DNA of 64,000 nt from Dolomitihabitans soli (GTDB lineage: Bacteria; Actinomycetota; Actinomycetes; Streptosporangiales; Streptosporangiaceae). Below are positions 26,484-37,270 of the stretch, piece by piece; position 1 is the stretch's first letter; each line of letters starts with the position of its first letter. The DNA lies in contig NZ_JAKNTW010000033.1 of assembly GCF_022213955.1 (NCBI RefSeq), forward strand, positions 62,001 through 126,000. The letters run 5' to 3'. Position numbers and translations under genes: made by a program. The notes beneath the pieces were generated by a model. That model had not been told where the DNA came from and searched no databases. It saw only the letters and a list, made by a program, of their open reading frames with translations.

Positions 26484-26717
26484 TTACCGTTCGTTGTCGT
26501 TAGCGATTGAAGGGGTCGTATCACTGAGCCGCGCGGACTCGTCCTGGATGTCGGCACCCTTGTCGCGCAGCGCTGCTACGTGCTGGCGTCCGTGATGGGC
26601 GCAGAACAGCAGCTCCCCACCCACGGGCAGGGTCGCGCGAATGTAGGCCTGGGCGCCGCATCTGTCACAGCGGTCGAGGGCCGTCAGCGGCTTGGTGGGG
26701 GCGAGAGCTCCAGTCAC
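26484..26717 (-). CDS. DUF7455-like small zinc-ribbon-type protein
   Basis: A 77-residue actinobacterial protein with CDRCGAQAYIRATLP and LLFCAHHGRQH, a likely metal-binding Cys2-Cys/His arrangement. Such proteins commonly sit beside the topoisomerase IV B gene, as here (parE starts 252 bp away, divergent). Function unknown. GTG start at 26717. Confidence 0.75.
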   Translation of the reverse strand: MTGALAPTKPLTALDRCDRCGAQAYIRATLPVGGELLFCAHHGRQHVAALRDKGADIQDESARLSDTTPSIANDNER

Positions 26718-26968
26718 GTATCGCCTTTCAGGTCATCCCCGTCTGGGCGAGGATCTGGCGTCAGTCACTTGGGACAACATCTAACCGGACCTGGACGTTC
26801 CCAATCACCCCCCGGCTACGCCGAGAGCGGAATGTGTCGGAAAGTGACGGGGATCACTCTTCAGGTAACGCTAATCATCCCCTCCTGGCAAGCTTGTACG
26901 CGCGCGATCGGGAAGAACGGTAAGCTGCGCACACGTGTTCGATGGAGAATGGAAGAGTGGGAGTCGGT

Positions 26969-29041
<2,073 letters not shown>

Positions 29042-29049
29042 CGCGCTGA

Positions 29050-29073
29050 GCCCACGTCCCACGGGGCGTGGGC
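29050..29073. terminator. Hairpin between parE and the kinase gene
   Basis: GCCCACG-10 nt-CGTGGGC, a 7-bp stem 9 bp after the parE stop and before the convergent histidine-kinase stop. Could serve both strands. Confidence 0.5.
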
Positions 29074-29132
29074 CCGTCACGCGTGGCGGCCCGTGACCGT
29101 GCCGACGCCGGACGGGGCGGTGCAGAACCCGG

Positions 29133-30452
29133 TCAACGTTTCGGTAGGCGCAGGATCAGCCGCGCCCCTGGGCCGTCCCCGGCCTCCAGCGTGCCCCCAT
29201 GAGCCGTGGCGATGTCGCGGGCGATGGGCAGCCCGAGCCCGCTCCCTCCGATGTCCCGGGAGTGGGTGTGATCGAGCCGCGTGAACCGTTCGAACACGCG
29301 CTCGCGCATGTCCTGGGGAATCCCCGGCCCGTCATCCTGCACCTCCACCACGGCCTGGTCCGCCTGTCCCCGCACGGATATCCATATCCGGGAGTCCCCG
29401 TACCGGTCGGCGTTGGACAGCAGATTCGTCAGCAGCCGCCCCAGCCGCAGCCGGTTGCCATCGACGTGGAGTCCGGGCACCACATCGATGGCCAGGGGCA
29501 GCCTGAAGCGCCGCAGCGCGATCTCCTCCTCGACCAGCTGCCCCAGATCGATCCGCTCCGTCGCCATCCCCACCCTCGCGTCCAGCCGGGCCAGCAGGAG
29601 CAGGTCGTGCACGATGTCCGACAACCGCTGCGCGCAGGTGATCGCCGCCCGCCACTCCTTCTTGTCCAGGTCCTCGAGTCCCGACTCCAGCCGTACCATG
29701 AGCCCGGTGATCGGCGTGCGCAGCTCGTGGGAGGCGTCGGAGACGAAGCGCCGGTTGCGTTCCACGGCGTCCTCCAGCCGCGCCAGCGTCTGGTTGACCG
29801 TGGTGGCCAACTCGGCGATCTCGTCGCGCGTGTCGGGCACGTCGATGCGCCGGCCCAGGTCCTGGATGCTGAAGTGTTCCAGCCCCGAGCGGATCCGCTC
29901 CACCGGGGCGAGCACCCGGCCGGTCCCGTACCAGGCGCCCCATCCCAGCAGTGCCACCAGCACCGCCGCCGAGCCGGACAGGAGCAGGGGCAGGAACGGC
30001 GTCCTCAGCAGGAACGGCTCATGCATGGCCGCGTAGGCCACGACGGACCCGTACACGCTGGTGGGGTTGCTCGTTCCCACCACGACCAGGCACCCGTCAG
30101 GCAGGCACACCCGGTCCTGGACCCGTGAGTCGCCCTCCGTGGGCCAGGCACGGGTGAGGACCTGCCGGCTGGTCGGTCCCTCGTTGGCGGCACGTACCCG
30201 TCCGGAGGCGTCCACGATCTGCATGATGTGCACGCGGTCCCGGGGCGGGATGGGGCCGGTGAAGGGCCGCTTGTCGATGACGGTGGCCAGGTGGCGGCTG
30301 GCGTCGTCGGCATAGACGACGAGGTCGGCCCGCGCCCGCGCCGGATAGGTCAGCGAGATCGCCAACACTCCCGCCAAGACGATGGCGCCGAACACCGTCA
30401 CCGCCGCAATCGTCATCCGAGCCCGGATGGAGCGACCCCACGCCATGTTCAT
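29133..30452 (-). CDS. Orphan sensor histidine kinase
   Basis: A 439-residue membrane kinase. A first helix (residues ~13-36) and second (~150-175) flank an extracytoplasmic sensor of about 110 residues containing a pair of Cys (VCLPDGCLV). HAMP follows, then the HisKA H-box RRFVSDASHELRTPITG and the ATPase boxes LLTNLLSNADRYGD, VEVQDDGPGIPQDMRERVFERF and GGSGLGLPIARDIATAHGG. All catalytic motifs are present. No response regulator is adjacent. Start is ATG 30452 or 30446. Confidence 0.9.
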   Translation of the reverse strand: MNMAWGRSIRARMTIAAVTVFGAIVLAGVLAISLTYPARARADLVVYADDASRHLATVIDKRPFTGPIPPRDRVHIMQIVDASGRVRAANEGPTSRQVLTRAWPTEGDSRVQDRVCLPDGCLVVVGTSNPTSVYGSVVAYAAMHEPFLLRTPFLPLLLSGSAAVLVALLGWGAWYGTGRVLAPVERIRSGLEHFSIQDLGRRIDVPDTRDEIAELATTVNQTLARLEDAVERNRRFVSDASHELRTPITGLMVRLESGLEDLDKKEWRAAITCAQRLSDIVHDLLLLARLDARVGMATERIDLGQLVEEEIALRRFRLPLAIDVVPGLHVDGNRLRLGRLLTNLLSNADRYGDSRIWISVRGQADQAVVEVQDDGPGIPQDMRERVFERFTRLDHTHSRDIGGSGLGLPIARDIATAHGGTLEAGDGPGARLILRLPKR

Positions 30453-30592
30453 ATGGTGTCATTTACAGTACAAATCGCAGGTAAAGCGGCCTATGCCCGA
30501 TGCATGACAGCCCGCCCTCACGTCAGAGCGACCCTCCCGTTTCCCGGCACTCACATCTTCTTAAGGAGCCGGCACAGCTTGGCCGGGGCGCC

Positions 30593-31213
30593 CTAGTCGG
30601 CGATCGATGTGCCCAGGAGTGCGCCCAGGCCGATGCTGATGCCGGCGATGAGCACGCCGCCGAGGGTGACGGTGGCCAGCGAGCCGGCGAAGGAGACGCG
30701 GAAGAAGCGGTGACGTAGCCAGGCCAGGACCAGCAGCTCGACCACGACCACGGCGAGCGCGACGGCGAGCGCGAGTAGGTAGTCGGGGATCAGGAACGGC
30801 AGGGTGTGCAGAATCCCGCCCAGGAAGGTGCCGCCGCCGACGACGCCACCGCGTTTCCAGGCGTTGCCGCGTTCGGTGACCGTTCCCGTGTCGGACAAGC
30901 CTTCGGAGAAGGCCATGCTGATCGCCGCTCCGATCGCCGTGGCCAGCCCCGCGACGAACGCGTAGCCGGGCTTCTGCGTCGATACCACTACGGCGAAGAT
31001 GGGCGCCAGCGAGGACAGCGAACCGTCGATGAGTCCGCTCAAGCCCGGCTGCACCCGCTGCAGCAGGAGAGCGCGTTCCTCCTCAGACCCCCCAGCCGCC
31101 TCCCGCTCGTGCGCGGATGTCCGGCCGGTGTCCGGAAAGTTGGCATCCTTCGGCCATTCCGCATGCACAATTCGAGTGTTTCCCCTGCTGAAGCCCCCTG
31201 TCAAAACAGCCAC
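30593..31213 (-). CDS. VIT1/CCC1-like transporter family protein
   Basis: A 206-residue membrane protein. After ~45 polar residues comes QRVQPGLSGLIDGSLSSLAP and four or five hydrophobic segments with GAAISMAFSEGLSDTG, matching the VIT1/CCC1 (iron/manganese) family in which Met and Glu line the metal path. Metal transport is inferred from the family. Start is uncertain: GTG 31213 and GTG 31168 both lack good ribosome binding sites, and the first residues are not conserved. Confidence 0.72.
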   Translation of the reverse strand: MAVLTGGFSRGNTRIVHAEWPKDANFPDTGRTSAHEREAAGGSEEERALLLQRVQPGLSGLIDGSLSSLAPIFAVVVSTQKPGYAFVAGLATAIGAAISMAFSEGLSDTGTVTERGNAWKRGGVVGGGTFLGGILHTLPFLIPDYLLALAVALAVVVVELLVLAWLRHRFFRVSFAGSLATVTLGGVLIAGISIGLGALLGTSIAD

Positions 31214-31690
31214 AAGACGGTCTGCTCCGTGCCGCCGTGGACCCCAGCCTCCACGGTGGTCAGACCGACGATGGGCCGAACCTGCGGTTGAAGCGCGGCC
31301 GCCATACCCGAGCCTCCACGCCGGGCGGGGCTGCGAGCGGGGGTGGATGCTGGCAACGGAACGCCTGCGTTACTGCGCCCCGGAACCGGAGCCTGACACG
31401 CCTATTGGCTCGGCGCGGTCGCCGGCGTCACGTGGCGCCGCACGGTGGACGAACCGGCCGGGACATCCTGCTGGAGAGCGAGCCCGAGGCCGACGGCACC
31501 CTCAACCGCCGGCGCCTCACCGACACCTTCCAATGCGTCCCAGGACGGTGGCGCCACCTGGTGGCTGAACCAGGAAATGTTCGCCACCCGTCGGCACACG
31601 ACAGCCGACCGAGCGCCAGGCGGACCGGACAAGTCGCAGCGTCTTGGCAGGGCGCGGACGGTGACCCACGTTCGGGTCCCCGCTCGGCGG
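31214..31690. other. 477-bp gap without a supported gene
   Basis: Several frames are open because of high G+C (for instance plus 31237-31710), but none shows a family, a ribosome binding site or consistent codon use. A TTGACA at the left edge, reading leftward near 31205, may be the -35 element of the VIT1-like gene. I see nothing else. Confidence 0.4.
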
Positions 31691-32188
31691 TCAGAGGTCC
31701 ACGGGCATGAGCCTGCCGGTGTGCACGTTGTAGATCGCGCCGCCGACGGCGAGCGTGCGGGGCAGGAACGGGCTGGTCCGGATGCGCAGCAGGTCGTGGC
31801 GGAGGGTCGCGTCCTGGTCGGGCACGGTGTGGAACTCCAGGCTGCGGGTGTCCACGCCTTGCTCCTCGCTGATGAGCCGGTGCAGTTCCTCGTCGGTCGA
31901 CTTCGACATCCGGCAGTCGGTGTGCGGCATCACCAGGACTCGTTCGACGCCGAGGAGGTAGACGGCGAGGATGAGCGTGCGCTGGACGTCGTCGGTCACC
32001 CGCGCTCCGGCGTTACGCAGGATCTTGGCGTCTCCGGCCTTGAGGCCGAGCAGCCCGAGCGGGTCGATCCGGGAGTCCATGCAGGTCACCACGGCCAGCC
32101 CGCGGGCGGCCCTGCCGTTCAGGTTGGAACCCTTGAACTTGCGGGCGTACTTCTGATTGGCGGCGATCAGATCGTCGAACACGGTCAT
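31691..32188 (-). CDS. Beta-class carbonic anhydrase
   Basis: A 165-residue enzyme interconverting carbon dioxide and bicarbonate. Zinc ligands are Cys36 (in VVTCMDSR), His89 and Cys92 (in PHTDC); the Asp38-Arg40 catalytic pair is intact. The length fits the short actinobacterial beta-CA subclass. ATG 32188. Monocistronic by spacing. Confidence 0.92.
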   Translation of the reverse strand: MTVFDDLIAANQKYARKFKGSNLNGRAARGLAVVTCMDSRIDPLGLLGLKAGDAKILRNAGARVTDDVQRTLILAVYLLGVERVLVMPHTDCRMSKSTDEELHRLISEEQGVDTRSLEFHTVPDQDATLRHDLLRIRTSPFLPRTLAVGGAIYNVHTGRLMPVDL

Positions 32189-32324
32189 GCCGCTTATGAT
32201 TCACCATGGCTGTTTCTCACCCGTCAACGGGCTCCTTCATCCCAAGGGTTGGTGAAGAACCCACGATCGGCGCTCGCCATGAGTGAAGATGTCGCTACCT
32301 AACGTACGCGACACTGGAGATGGT

Positions 32325-32630
32325 ATGAGCATGAGCCAATCAGTGGCCGAGTATCTCCGGGACCAGGCCTGGCGGCGGCTGGACCGGGTGGAGCGGCGAG
32401 ACGGTGGGCGCAACGCGCGCTGCGCCCTCGCGCTGCTCGACGCCGCGGCCTATGCCGACCTGCTCGATGACGAGGACCCGCTCATCGCCGGTCTGCACCG
32501 GGCCGACTTCGGTCCGCGCGGCTTCGACCCGGGCGAGCGGGTGGCCCGGCTGATCCGGTCATGGGAGTCGGGCGAGCCCTGGCAGTTGCTGCTGGCCATG
32601 CGCTCCACCCTGCAGAGCACCCTCACCTAG
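32325..32630 (+). CDS. Small conserved hypothetical protein
   Basis: A 101-residue helical, charged protein (SVAEYLRDQAWRRLDRVERRDGGR, ALALLDAAAYADLLDDEDP). I do not recognise the family. ATG 32325 follows GGAGATGGT. Its stop shares the sequence CTAG with the stop of the convergent thioredoxin-like gene, so the two coding regions overlap by four bases. Confidence 0.6.
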   Translation: MSMSQSVAEYLRDQAWRRLDRVERRDGGRNARCALALLDAAAYADLLDDEDPLIAGLHRADFGPRGFDPGERVARLIRSWESGEPWQLLLAMRSTLQSTLT

Positions 32631-33190
32631 AACGGCTCGTTGCCCGGCTTCCACTTGACGCCGCACCCCAGGCTCGGCTGGTGAGGTTCGGGGACGGCCT
32701 CTCCCGCCAGCACGGCGTCGGCCGCGGCCCGGAGCGAGGATCCGGTCACGGGCAGGTCGTTCTTCGGCCGCGCGCCGTCGAACTCGCCACGGTAGGCGAG
32801 CCGGAGGTCGACGTCGTAGAGGAAGAAGTCGGGCGTGCAGGCCGCCTTGTACGACTTGGCCACCTCCTGGTCCTCGTCCAGCAGGTAGGGGAAGCCGAAC
32901 CCTGCCCGGCGGGCCTGCTCCGCGAGGTGTGCGGCGTCGTCATCGGGGTAGTTCGTCACATCGTTGCTGCACACGGCGATGGTGGCGACCCGGTCGCGGT
33001 AGTCGGCGGCGAAGGCGCCGATGCCGCGCTCGATCCGGCGGACGTAGGGGCAGTGGTTGGACAGGAAGATCACCAAAGTCGCCGGAGACCCCTTGAGGTC
33101 GCCGAGCGCCACCCTTCCGCCGCTGATCGCGGGCAGGTCGAAGCCGGGTGCCGGAGTGCCGAGCGGAACCATGAACGAGCTGACTGCCAT
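32627..33190 (-). CDS. Thioredoxin-fold / AhpC-TSA-like protein
   Basis: A 187-residue peroxiredoxin-like protein. The active region is LVIFLSNHCPYVRRIERGIG, in which only the first Cys of the redox pair is kept (CPYV), and CTPDFFLYD supplies the cis-Pro region. A group of bacterial thioredoxin-like proteins shares NHCPYV. The substrate is unknown. ATG 33190 matches the family N-terminus (LGTPAPGFDLP). Divergent from the VOC gene 38 bp away. Confidence 0.82.
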   Translation of the reverse strand: MAVSSFMVPLGTPAPGFDLPAISGGRVALGDLKGSPATLVIFLSNHCPYVRRIERGIGAFAADYRDRVATIAVCSNDVTNYPDDDAAHLAEQARRAGFGFPYLLDEDQEVAKSYKAACTPDFFLYDVDLRLAYRGEFDGARPKNDLPVTGSSLRAAADAVLAGEAVPEPHQPSLGCGVKWKPGNEPF

Positions 33191-33228
33191 GGCACCATTG
33201 TGGCCCATCGCCGGGGAGGAAGAGATCG

Positions 33229-33597
33229 ATGACTGGCATCGCGAAGCTGGAGGCGGTCGTCCTGGACTGTCCGGACCCCACGGCACTGGCGCGCTTCTAC
33301 GGTGAGATCGCCGGTTGGGAGATCGTGACCTCCGATGCCGGCTGGATCTCGATCGGGGACGGCACGTCCAAGATCAGCTTTCAGCGGGTGGCGGACTACC
33401 ACTCGCCCATCTGGCCGGACCAGGAGCATCCGCAGCAGTTCCACATCGACTTCAGGGTGGAGGACCCGGACGCCGCCGAGGAGGCGGTGCTGGCCCTGGG
33501 CGCGGTGAAGCACGACTACCAGCCGGGGGAGCAGAACGGCGACTTCCGCGTCTATCTCGACCCGGCCGGGCACCCCTTCTGCCTGGTCACGGATTAA
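33229..33597 (+). CDS. VOC superfamily (glyoxalase-like) protein
   Basis: A 122-residue vicinal-oxygen-chelate protein made of the usual two beta-alpha-beta-beta-beta halves (LEAVVLDCPDPTALARFYGEIAGWE and FHIDFRVEDPDAAEEAVLALGA). The C-terminal VYLDPAGHPFCLVTD is typical of the glyoxalase_6 subgroup. No specific reaction can be assigned. ATG 33229 follows GGGGAGGAAGAG. Confidence 0.88.
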   Translation: MTGIAKLEAVVLDCPDPTALARFYGEIAGWEIVTSDAGWISIGDGTSKISFQRVADYHSPIWPDQEHPQQFHIDFRVEDPDAAEEAVLALGAVKHDYQPGEQNGDFRVYLDPAGHPFCLVTD

Positions 33598-33623
33598 GGA
33601 CCGGCTGGGGACGGCACGGTGCG

Positions 33624-33650
33624 GGGCCGGCGCCCGCGGGGCGCCGGCCC
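33624..33650. terminator. Bidirectional hairpin terminator
   Basis: A perfect 11-bp stem, GGGCCGGCGCC-5 nt-GGCGCCGGCCC, between the convergent VOC and parC genes. Confidence 0.65.
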
Positions 33651-33654
33651 TGGG

Positions 33655-36141
33655 TCACGGCGTCTCGGTGACGACGGGTACGGCCGGCAGGTGGGTGCCC
33701 AGCGCGCCGCCCACCGCGCCCACGGTGTTGGTCAGCCGGACGCCGGAGCCGTCCCGGCGGCCGAGCTCCTCCGGGAGCGGCACGGGCTTGCCGGTCGCGG
33801 AGACGGCGCGCGCGGGGGCGTGGCCCGCCCAGGCGAGCAGCAGGCTGTCCTCGCCCTTGAGGAAGCGCTGCACCCGGACCCCGCCGGTGGCGCGTCCCTT
33901 CGCCGGGTACTCCGCGTAGTCGGAGACCTTGCCGCCGCCGGTCTGGGTGCCGGGCAGTGCCGTCGAGGACCCCGCCACCGTGACCACCCTGGCCTCCTTG
34001 ACGGGGTCGACCGAGCCGAAGAAGACCACCGAGGCGCCCTCGTCGAGCCGGATCCCGGCCATGCCGCCCGCCGGGCGCCCCTGGGGCCGCACGATCGAGG
34101 CGGTGAAACGCAGCATCTGGGCGCTGGTGGTGATGAACACCAGATCGTGGTCCTCGGAGACCAGCTCCACCGCCCCGACGACCGTGTCGCCGTCCTTCAA
34201 CCCGATGACCTCGAAGTCGTCGCGGTTCGCCGGATATTCGGGCACGACCCGTTTGACCACGCCCTGCGCCGTGCCGATCGCCAGCCCGGGACCGTCGGTG
34301 GCGAGCGAGCCCAGCCCGACGACGCTCTCGCCGGGATTGAGCGTGACGTACTCGCTGATGGGATGGCCGCCCGACAGCGAGGGCGGGCTGGCCGAGGGCG
34401 GCAGCGCGGGCAGATCGACCACGTTGACCCTGATCATCCGGCCGTGTGAGGTGACCGCCCCGACCTCGCCCCGCACCGTGGAGTCGACCGCAGCGACGAG
34501 CACGTCGTGGTTGGACCGCTCGCCCTCGCCCGACAGCGGCGAGGCGTCAGCCGTACGGGCGAGCAGGCCCGTGGAGGAGAGCAGGACCCGGCACGGGTCG
34601 TCGGGGACCTCCAGCGGGACGCTGGCCGAGCGGGACACGCCGGAGGACTCCAGCAGGATCGTACGGCGGGGCGTGCCGAAGGTCTTGGCGACCTCGGCGA
34701 GCTCGGCGGAGACCACCTTGCGCAGCCGGTCGTCGGAGGAGAGGATCGCGGTCAGCTCGGCGATCTCCTCCTGGAGGGTCTGGCGCTCGTTGTCGAGCTC
34801 CAGCTTGTCGAACCTGGTGAGGCGGCGCAGCGGCGTGTCCAGGATGTAACTCGCCTGGATCTCCGACAGCTCGAAGACCTCCATCAGGCGCGTCCGGGCC
34901 TGGGCGGAGTCGTCGGAGGTGCGGATGACCTGGATGACCTCGTCGATGTTGAGCAGTGCGACGATGAGGCCGTCGACCAGGTGCAGCCGTTCCTCGCGCT
35001 TGCGGCGGCGATAGGACGAGCGGCGGCGGACGACGTCGAGGCGGTGGTCCACGTAGACCTGGAGGAGCTGGCGCAGGCCCAGCGTGCGCGGCTGGCCGTC
35101 GACCAGCGCCACGTTGTTGATCCCGAAGGTCTCCTCCATCGGGGTGAGCCGGTACAGCTCGTCGAGGACGGCCTCGGGGTGGAAGCCGTTCTTGATCTCG
35201 ATGACCAGGCGCAGGCCCTTGTGCCGGTCGGTGAGGTCCTTCAGGTCGGAGATGCCCTGGAGCTTCTTGGCCGTCACCAGCTCCTTGATCTTGGTGACGA
35301 CGCGCTCGGGACCGACGTTGAACGGCAGTTCGGTGACGACGATGCCCTTGCGGCGGGGCGTGACGGCCTCGATGGTGCAGGTGGCGCGCATCCGGAAGGT
35401 GCCGCGCCCCTTCTCGTAGGCGTCCCGGACGCCCTCCAGGCCGATGATCGTGCCGCCGGTGGGCATGTCGGGGCCGGGCACGAACCGCATCAGGTCGTCG
35501 AGCGTGGCGTCCGGCTTCTTGATCAGGTGCCGGGCGGCGGCGACGACCTCGACGAGGTTGTGCGGCGCCATGTTGGTCGCCATCCCCACGGCGATCCCGG
35601 ACGTGCCGTTGACCAGCAGGTTGGGGAACGCCGACGGCAGGACCGTGGGCTCGGTCTCCTGGCCGTCGTAGTTGGCCTTGAAGTCGACCGTGTCCTCGTC
35701 GATCGACTGGACCATGAGCATCGCCGAGGCGGCCAGCCTGGCCTCGGTGTAACGCATGGCGGCCGGCATGTCGTCGGGGGAGCCGAAGTTCCCGTGTCCG
35801 TCGATCAGGGGCAGGCGCATCGAGAAGGGCTGCGCCATCCGCACCAGCGCGTCGTAGATCGCGGTGTCGCCGTGGGGGTGCAGCTTGCCCATGACGTCGC
35901 CGACGACCCGTGAGGACTTGACGTGTCCGCGGTCGGGGCGCAGGCCCATCTCGCTCATCGAATAGAGGATGCGGCGCTGCACCGGCTTGAGGCCGTCCCT
36001 GGCGTCCGGGAGCGCGCGCTGGTAGATGACCGAGTAGGCGTACTCGAGGAAGCTGGTACGCATCTCCGCGGACACGTCGATATCGACGATCCGCTCCTCG
36101 AAGTCCTCAGGCGGGGGTGTGCTGGTGGTTCGTCGGGGCAT
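33655..36141 (-). CDS. parC: DNA topoisomerase IV subunit A (GyrA/ParC type)
   Basis: The DNA-breaking subunit, 828 residues. Catalytic Tyr131 lies in [10 protein letters not shown]; the N-terminus [14 protein letters not shown] and [17 protein letters not shown] are intact. Residues ~510-828 form the beta-pinwheel C-terminal domain, where the gyrase-specific GyrA box is replaced by weaker [14 protein letters not shown]-type repeats, supporting ParC. ATG 36141 with AGGA eight bases upstream gives [18 protein letters not shown], as in streptomycete ParC; longer starts at 36192 and 36279 are possible. Works with ParE encoded at 26969. Confidence 0.92.
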   Translation of the reverse strand: MPRRTTSTPPPEDFEERIVDIDVSAEMRTSFLEYAYSVIYQRALPDARDGLKPVQRRILYSMSEMGLRPDRGHVKSSRVVGDVMGKLHPHGDTAIYDALVRMAQPFSMRLPLIDGHGNFGSPDDMPAAMRYTEARLAASAMLMVQSIDEDTVDFKANYDGQETEPTVLPSAFPNLLVNGTSGIAVGMATNMAPHNLVEVVAAARHLIKKPDATLDDLMRFVPGPDMPTGGTIIGLEGVRDAYEKGRGTFRMRATCTIEAVTPRRKGIVVTELPFNVGPERVVTKIKELVTAKKLQGISDLKDLTDRHKGLRLVIEIKNGFHPEAVLDELYRLTPMEETFGINNVALVDGQPRTLGLRQLLQVYVDHRLDVVRRRSSYRRRKREERLHLVDGLIVALLNIDEVIQVIRTSDDSAQARTRLMEVFELSEIQASYILDTPLRRLTRFDKLELDNERQTLQEEIAELTAILSSDDRLRKVVSAELAEVAKTFGTPRRTILLESSGVSRSASVPLEVPDDPCRVLLSSTGLLARTADASPLSGEGERSNHDVLVAAVDSTVRGEVGAVTSHGRMIRVNVVDLPALPPSASPPSLSGGHPISEYVTLNPGESVVGLGSLATDGPGLAIGTAQGVVKRVVPEYPANRDDFEVIGLKDGDTVVGAVELVSEDHDLVFITTSAQMLRFTASIVRPQGRPAGGMAGIRLDEGASVVFFGSVDPVKEARVVTVAGSSTALPGTQTGGGKVSDYAEYPAKGRATGGVRVQRFLKGEDSLLLAWAGHAPARAVSATGKPVPLPEELGRRDGSGVRLTNTVGAVGGALGTHLPAVPVVTETP

Positions 36142-36356
36142 CTGATTTTCCTGCGCGGGCACCTCGGCCTGCTTGCCGAAGGGGAGGCGCATCCTCCTGC
36201 TCTCATCGTGGGTGTAGGGCGACGCGTCCAGTATGGGCCCACGCGCGGGTGCCCGTATGGATGACCGCTCCTCGAACATTCTGCCGAATCATGGTTCGGG
36301 CCGCGACCGCGGACGCCTTGGCGTACGGGAAAAGGGGGCGCGGGGTCGCGACCTGC

Positions 36357-36386
36357 TTGACCAAGCGGTTGCTTGCTGGCTACGGT
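36357..36386 (+). promoter_or_regulatory. Promoter with embedded inverted repeat
   Basis: TTGACC (36357-36362), 18-bp spacer, TACGGT (36381-36386) make a good housekeeping promoter for the dioxygenase gene at 36421. Inside it, CAAGC-GGTT-GCTTG (36362-36375) is an inverted repeat placed where a repressor would block polymerase; it resembles TetR-type operators. Confidence 0.6.
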
Positions 36387-36420
36387 CGGATCGGGCCGTC
36401 GTCGAGGGAAGGCGTGCGAG

Positions 36421-37245
36421 ATGATCGAGTTCTACCCCGTGACCCGGCACATCGGCGCCGAGGTGACCGGCGTCGACCTGCGCCGGTCGCTTTCCCTCGA
36501 CGAGGTCGCGACCATCCGCCGGGGGCTCCTCGACCACCTCGTGCTGTTCTTCCGCGACCAGCACATCGACGACGAGCAGCACCTGCGGTTCGCGCTGAAC
36601 TTCGGCACCCTGAACCATCCCGCCTTCAAGAAGGACGGCGGCAGCCCCATCCACGTCCTGGACCAGACCGCCCCCAAGGGCGAGGGCGGCGACGAGTGGC
36701 ACAGCGACAACACCTTCGAACCGACCCCGCCGATGGGCTCGCTGCTGCGCTGCGTCCAGTTGCCCGATGTCGGCGGCGACACCATGTGGGCCAACACCTA
36801 CCTCGCCTACGAGACGCTCTCCGCGCCGCTGCGCCGCCTGTGCGACGAACTGACCGCCGTGCACGACATCACCAACTCGATGCGGAAGGCCATCTCCAAG
36901 GGTCATCCGTTCGACCTGGCGGAGGTCCAGGCCGCGTGGCCGCCCCTGGAGCGCCCGGTCGTCCGGGTGCACGCCGAGACCGGGCGGCGGGCGCTGTTCG
37001 TCAACCGGGCCTCGACGACCCGCCTGGCGGGGCTCGCCGACAGGGAGAACGAGGCCCTGCTGCCCCTGCTGATCGACCGCGTCCGCGACCCCGAGTACCA
37101 GGTGCGGCTCAGATGGCGGGTCGGCACCCTGGCCTTCTGGGACAACCGCGCCACGCAGCACTACGCCGTCGCCGACTACACCGAGCGGAGGCGGATGCAC
37201 AGGGTCACGATCAACGCCTTTCCCGAGCACAGGGACAAGGTGTGA
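36421..37245 (+). CDS. TauD/TfdA family Fe(II)/2-oxoglutarate dioxygenase
   Basis: A 274-residue oxygenase. The iron-binding triad is visible as His94 and Asp96 (EWHSDNTF) and His247 (ATQHYAV), and Arg261 (RRMHRVTI) would bind 2-oxoglutarate. Family members hydroxylate taurine, sulfonates, 2,4-D or other acids; the substrate here is unknown and no transporter is adjacent. ATG 36421 follows GAGGGAAGG, with a promoter 35 bp upstream. Confidence 0.9.
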   Translation: MIEFYPVTRHIGAEVTGVDLRRSLSLDEVATIRRGLLDHLVLFFRDQHIDDEQHLRFALNFGTLNHPAFKKDGGSPIHVLDQTAPKGEGGDEWHSDNTFEPTPPMGSLLRCVQLPDVGGDTMWANTYLAYETLSAPLRRLCDELTAVHDITNSMRKAISKGHPFDLAEVQAAWPPLERPVVRVHAETGRRALFVNRASTTRLAGLADRENEALLPLLIDRVRDPEYQVRLRWRVGTLAFWDNRATQHYAVADYTERRRMHRVTINAFPEHRDKV

Positions 37246-37270
37246 GCCGAAACCTGGTAACAAGGACCTC

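Noticed and set aside
31237-31710. 157-codon plus-strand open frame in the gap after the VIT1-like gene
   Set aside because: No ribosome binding site, no recognised family, and it runs into the antisense of the carbonic anhydrase gene.
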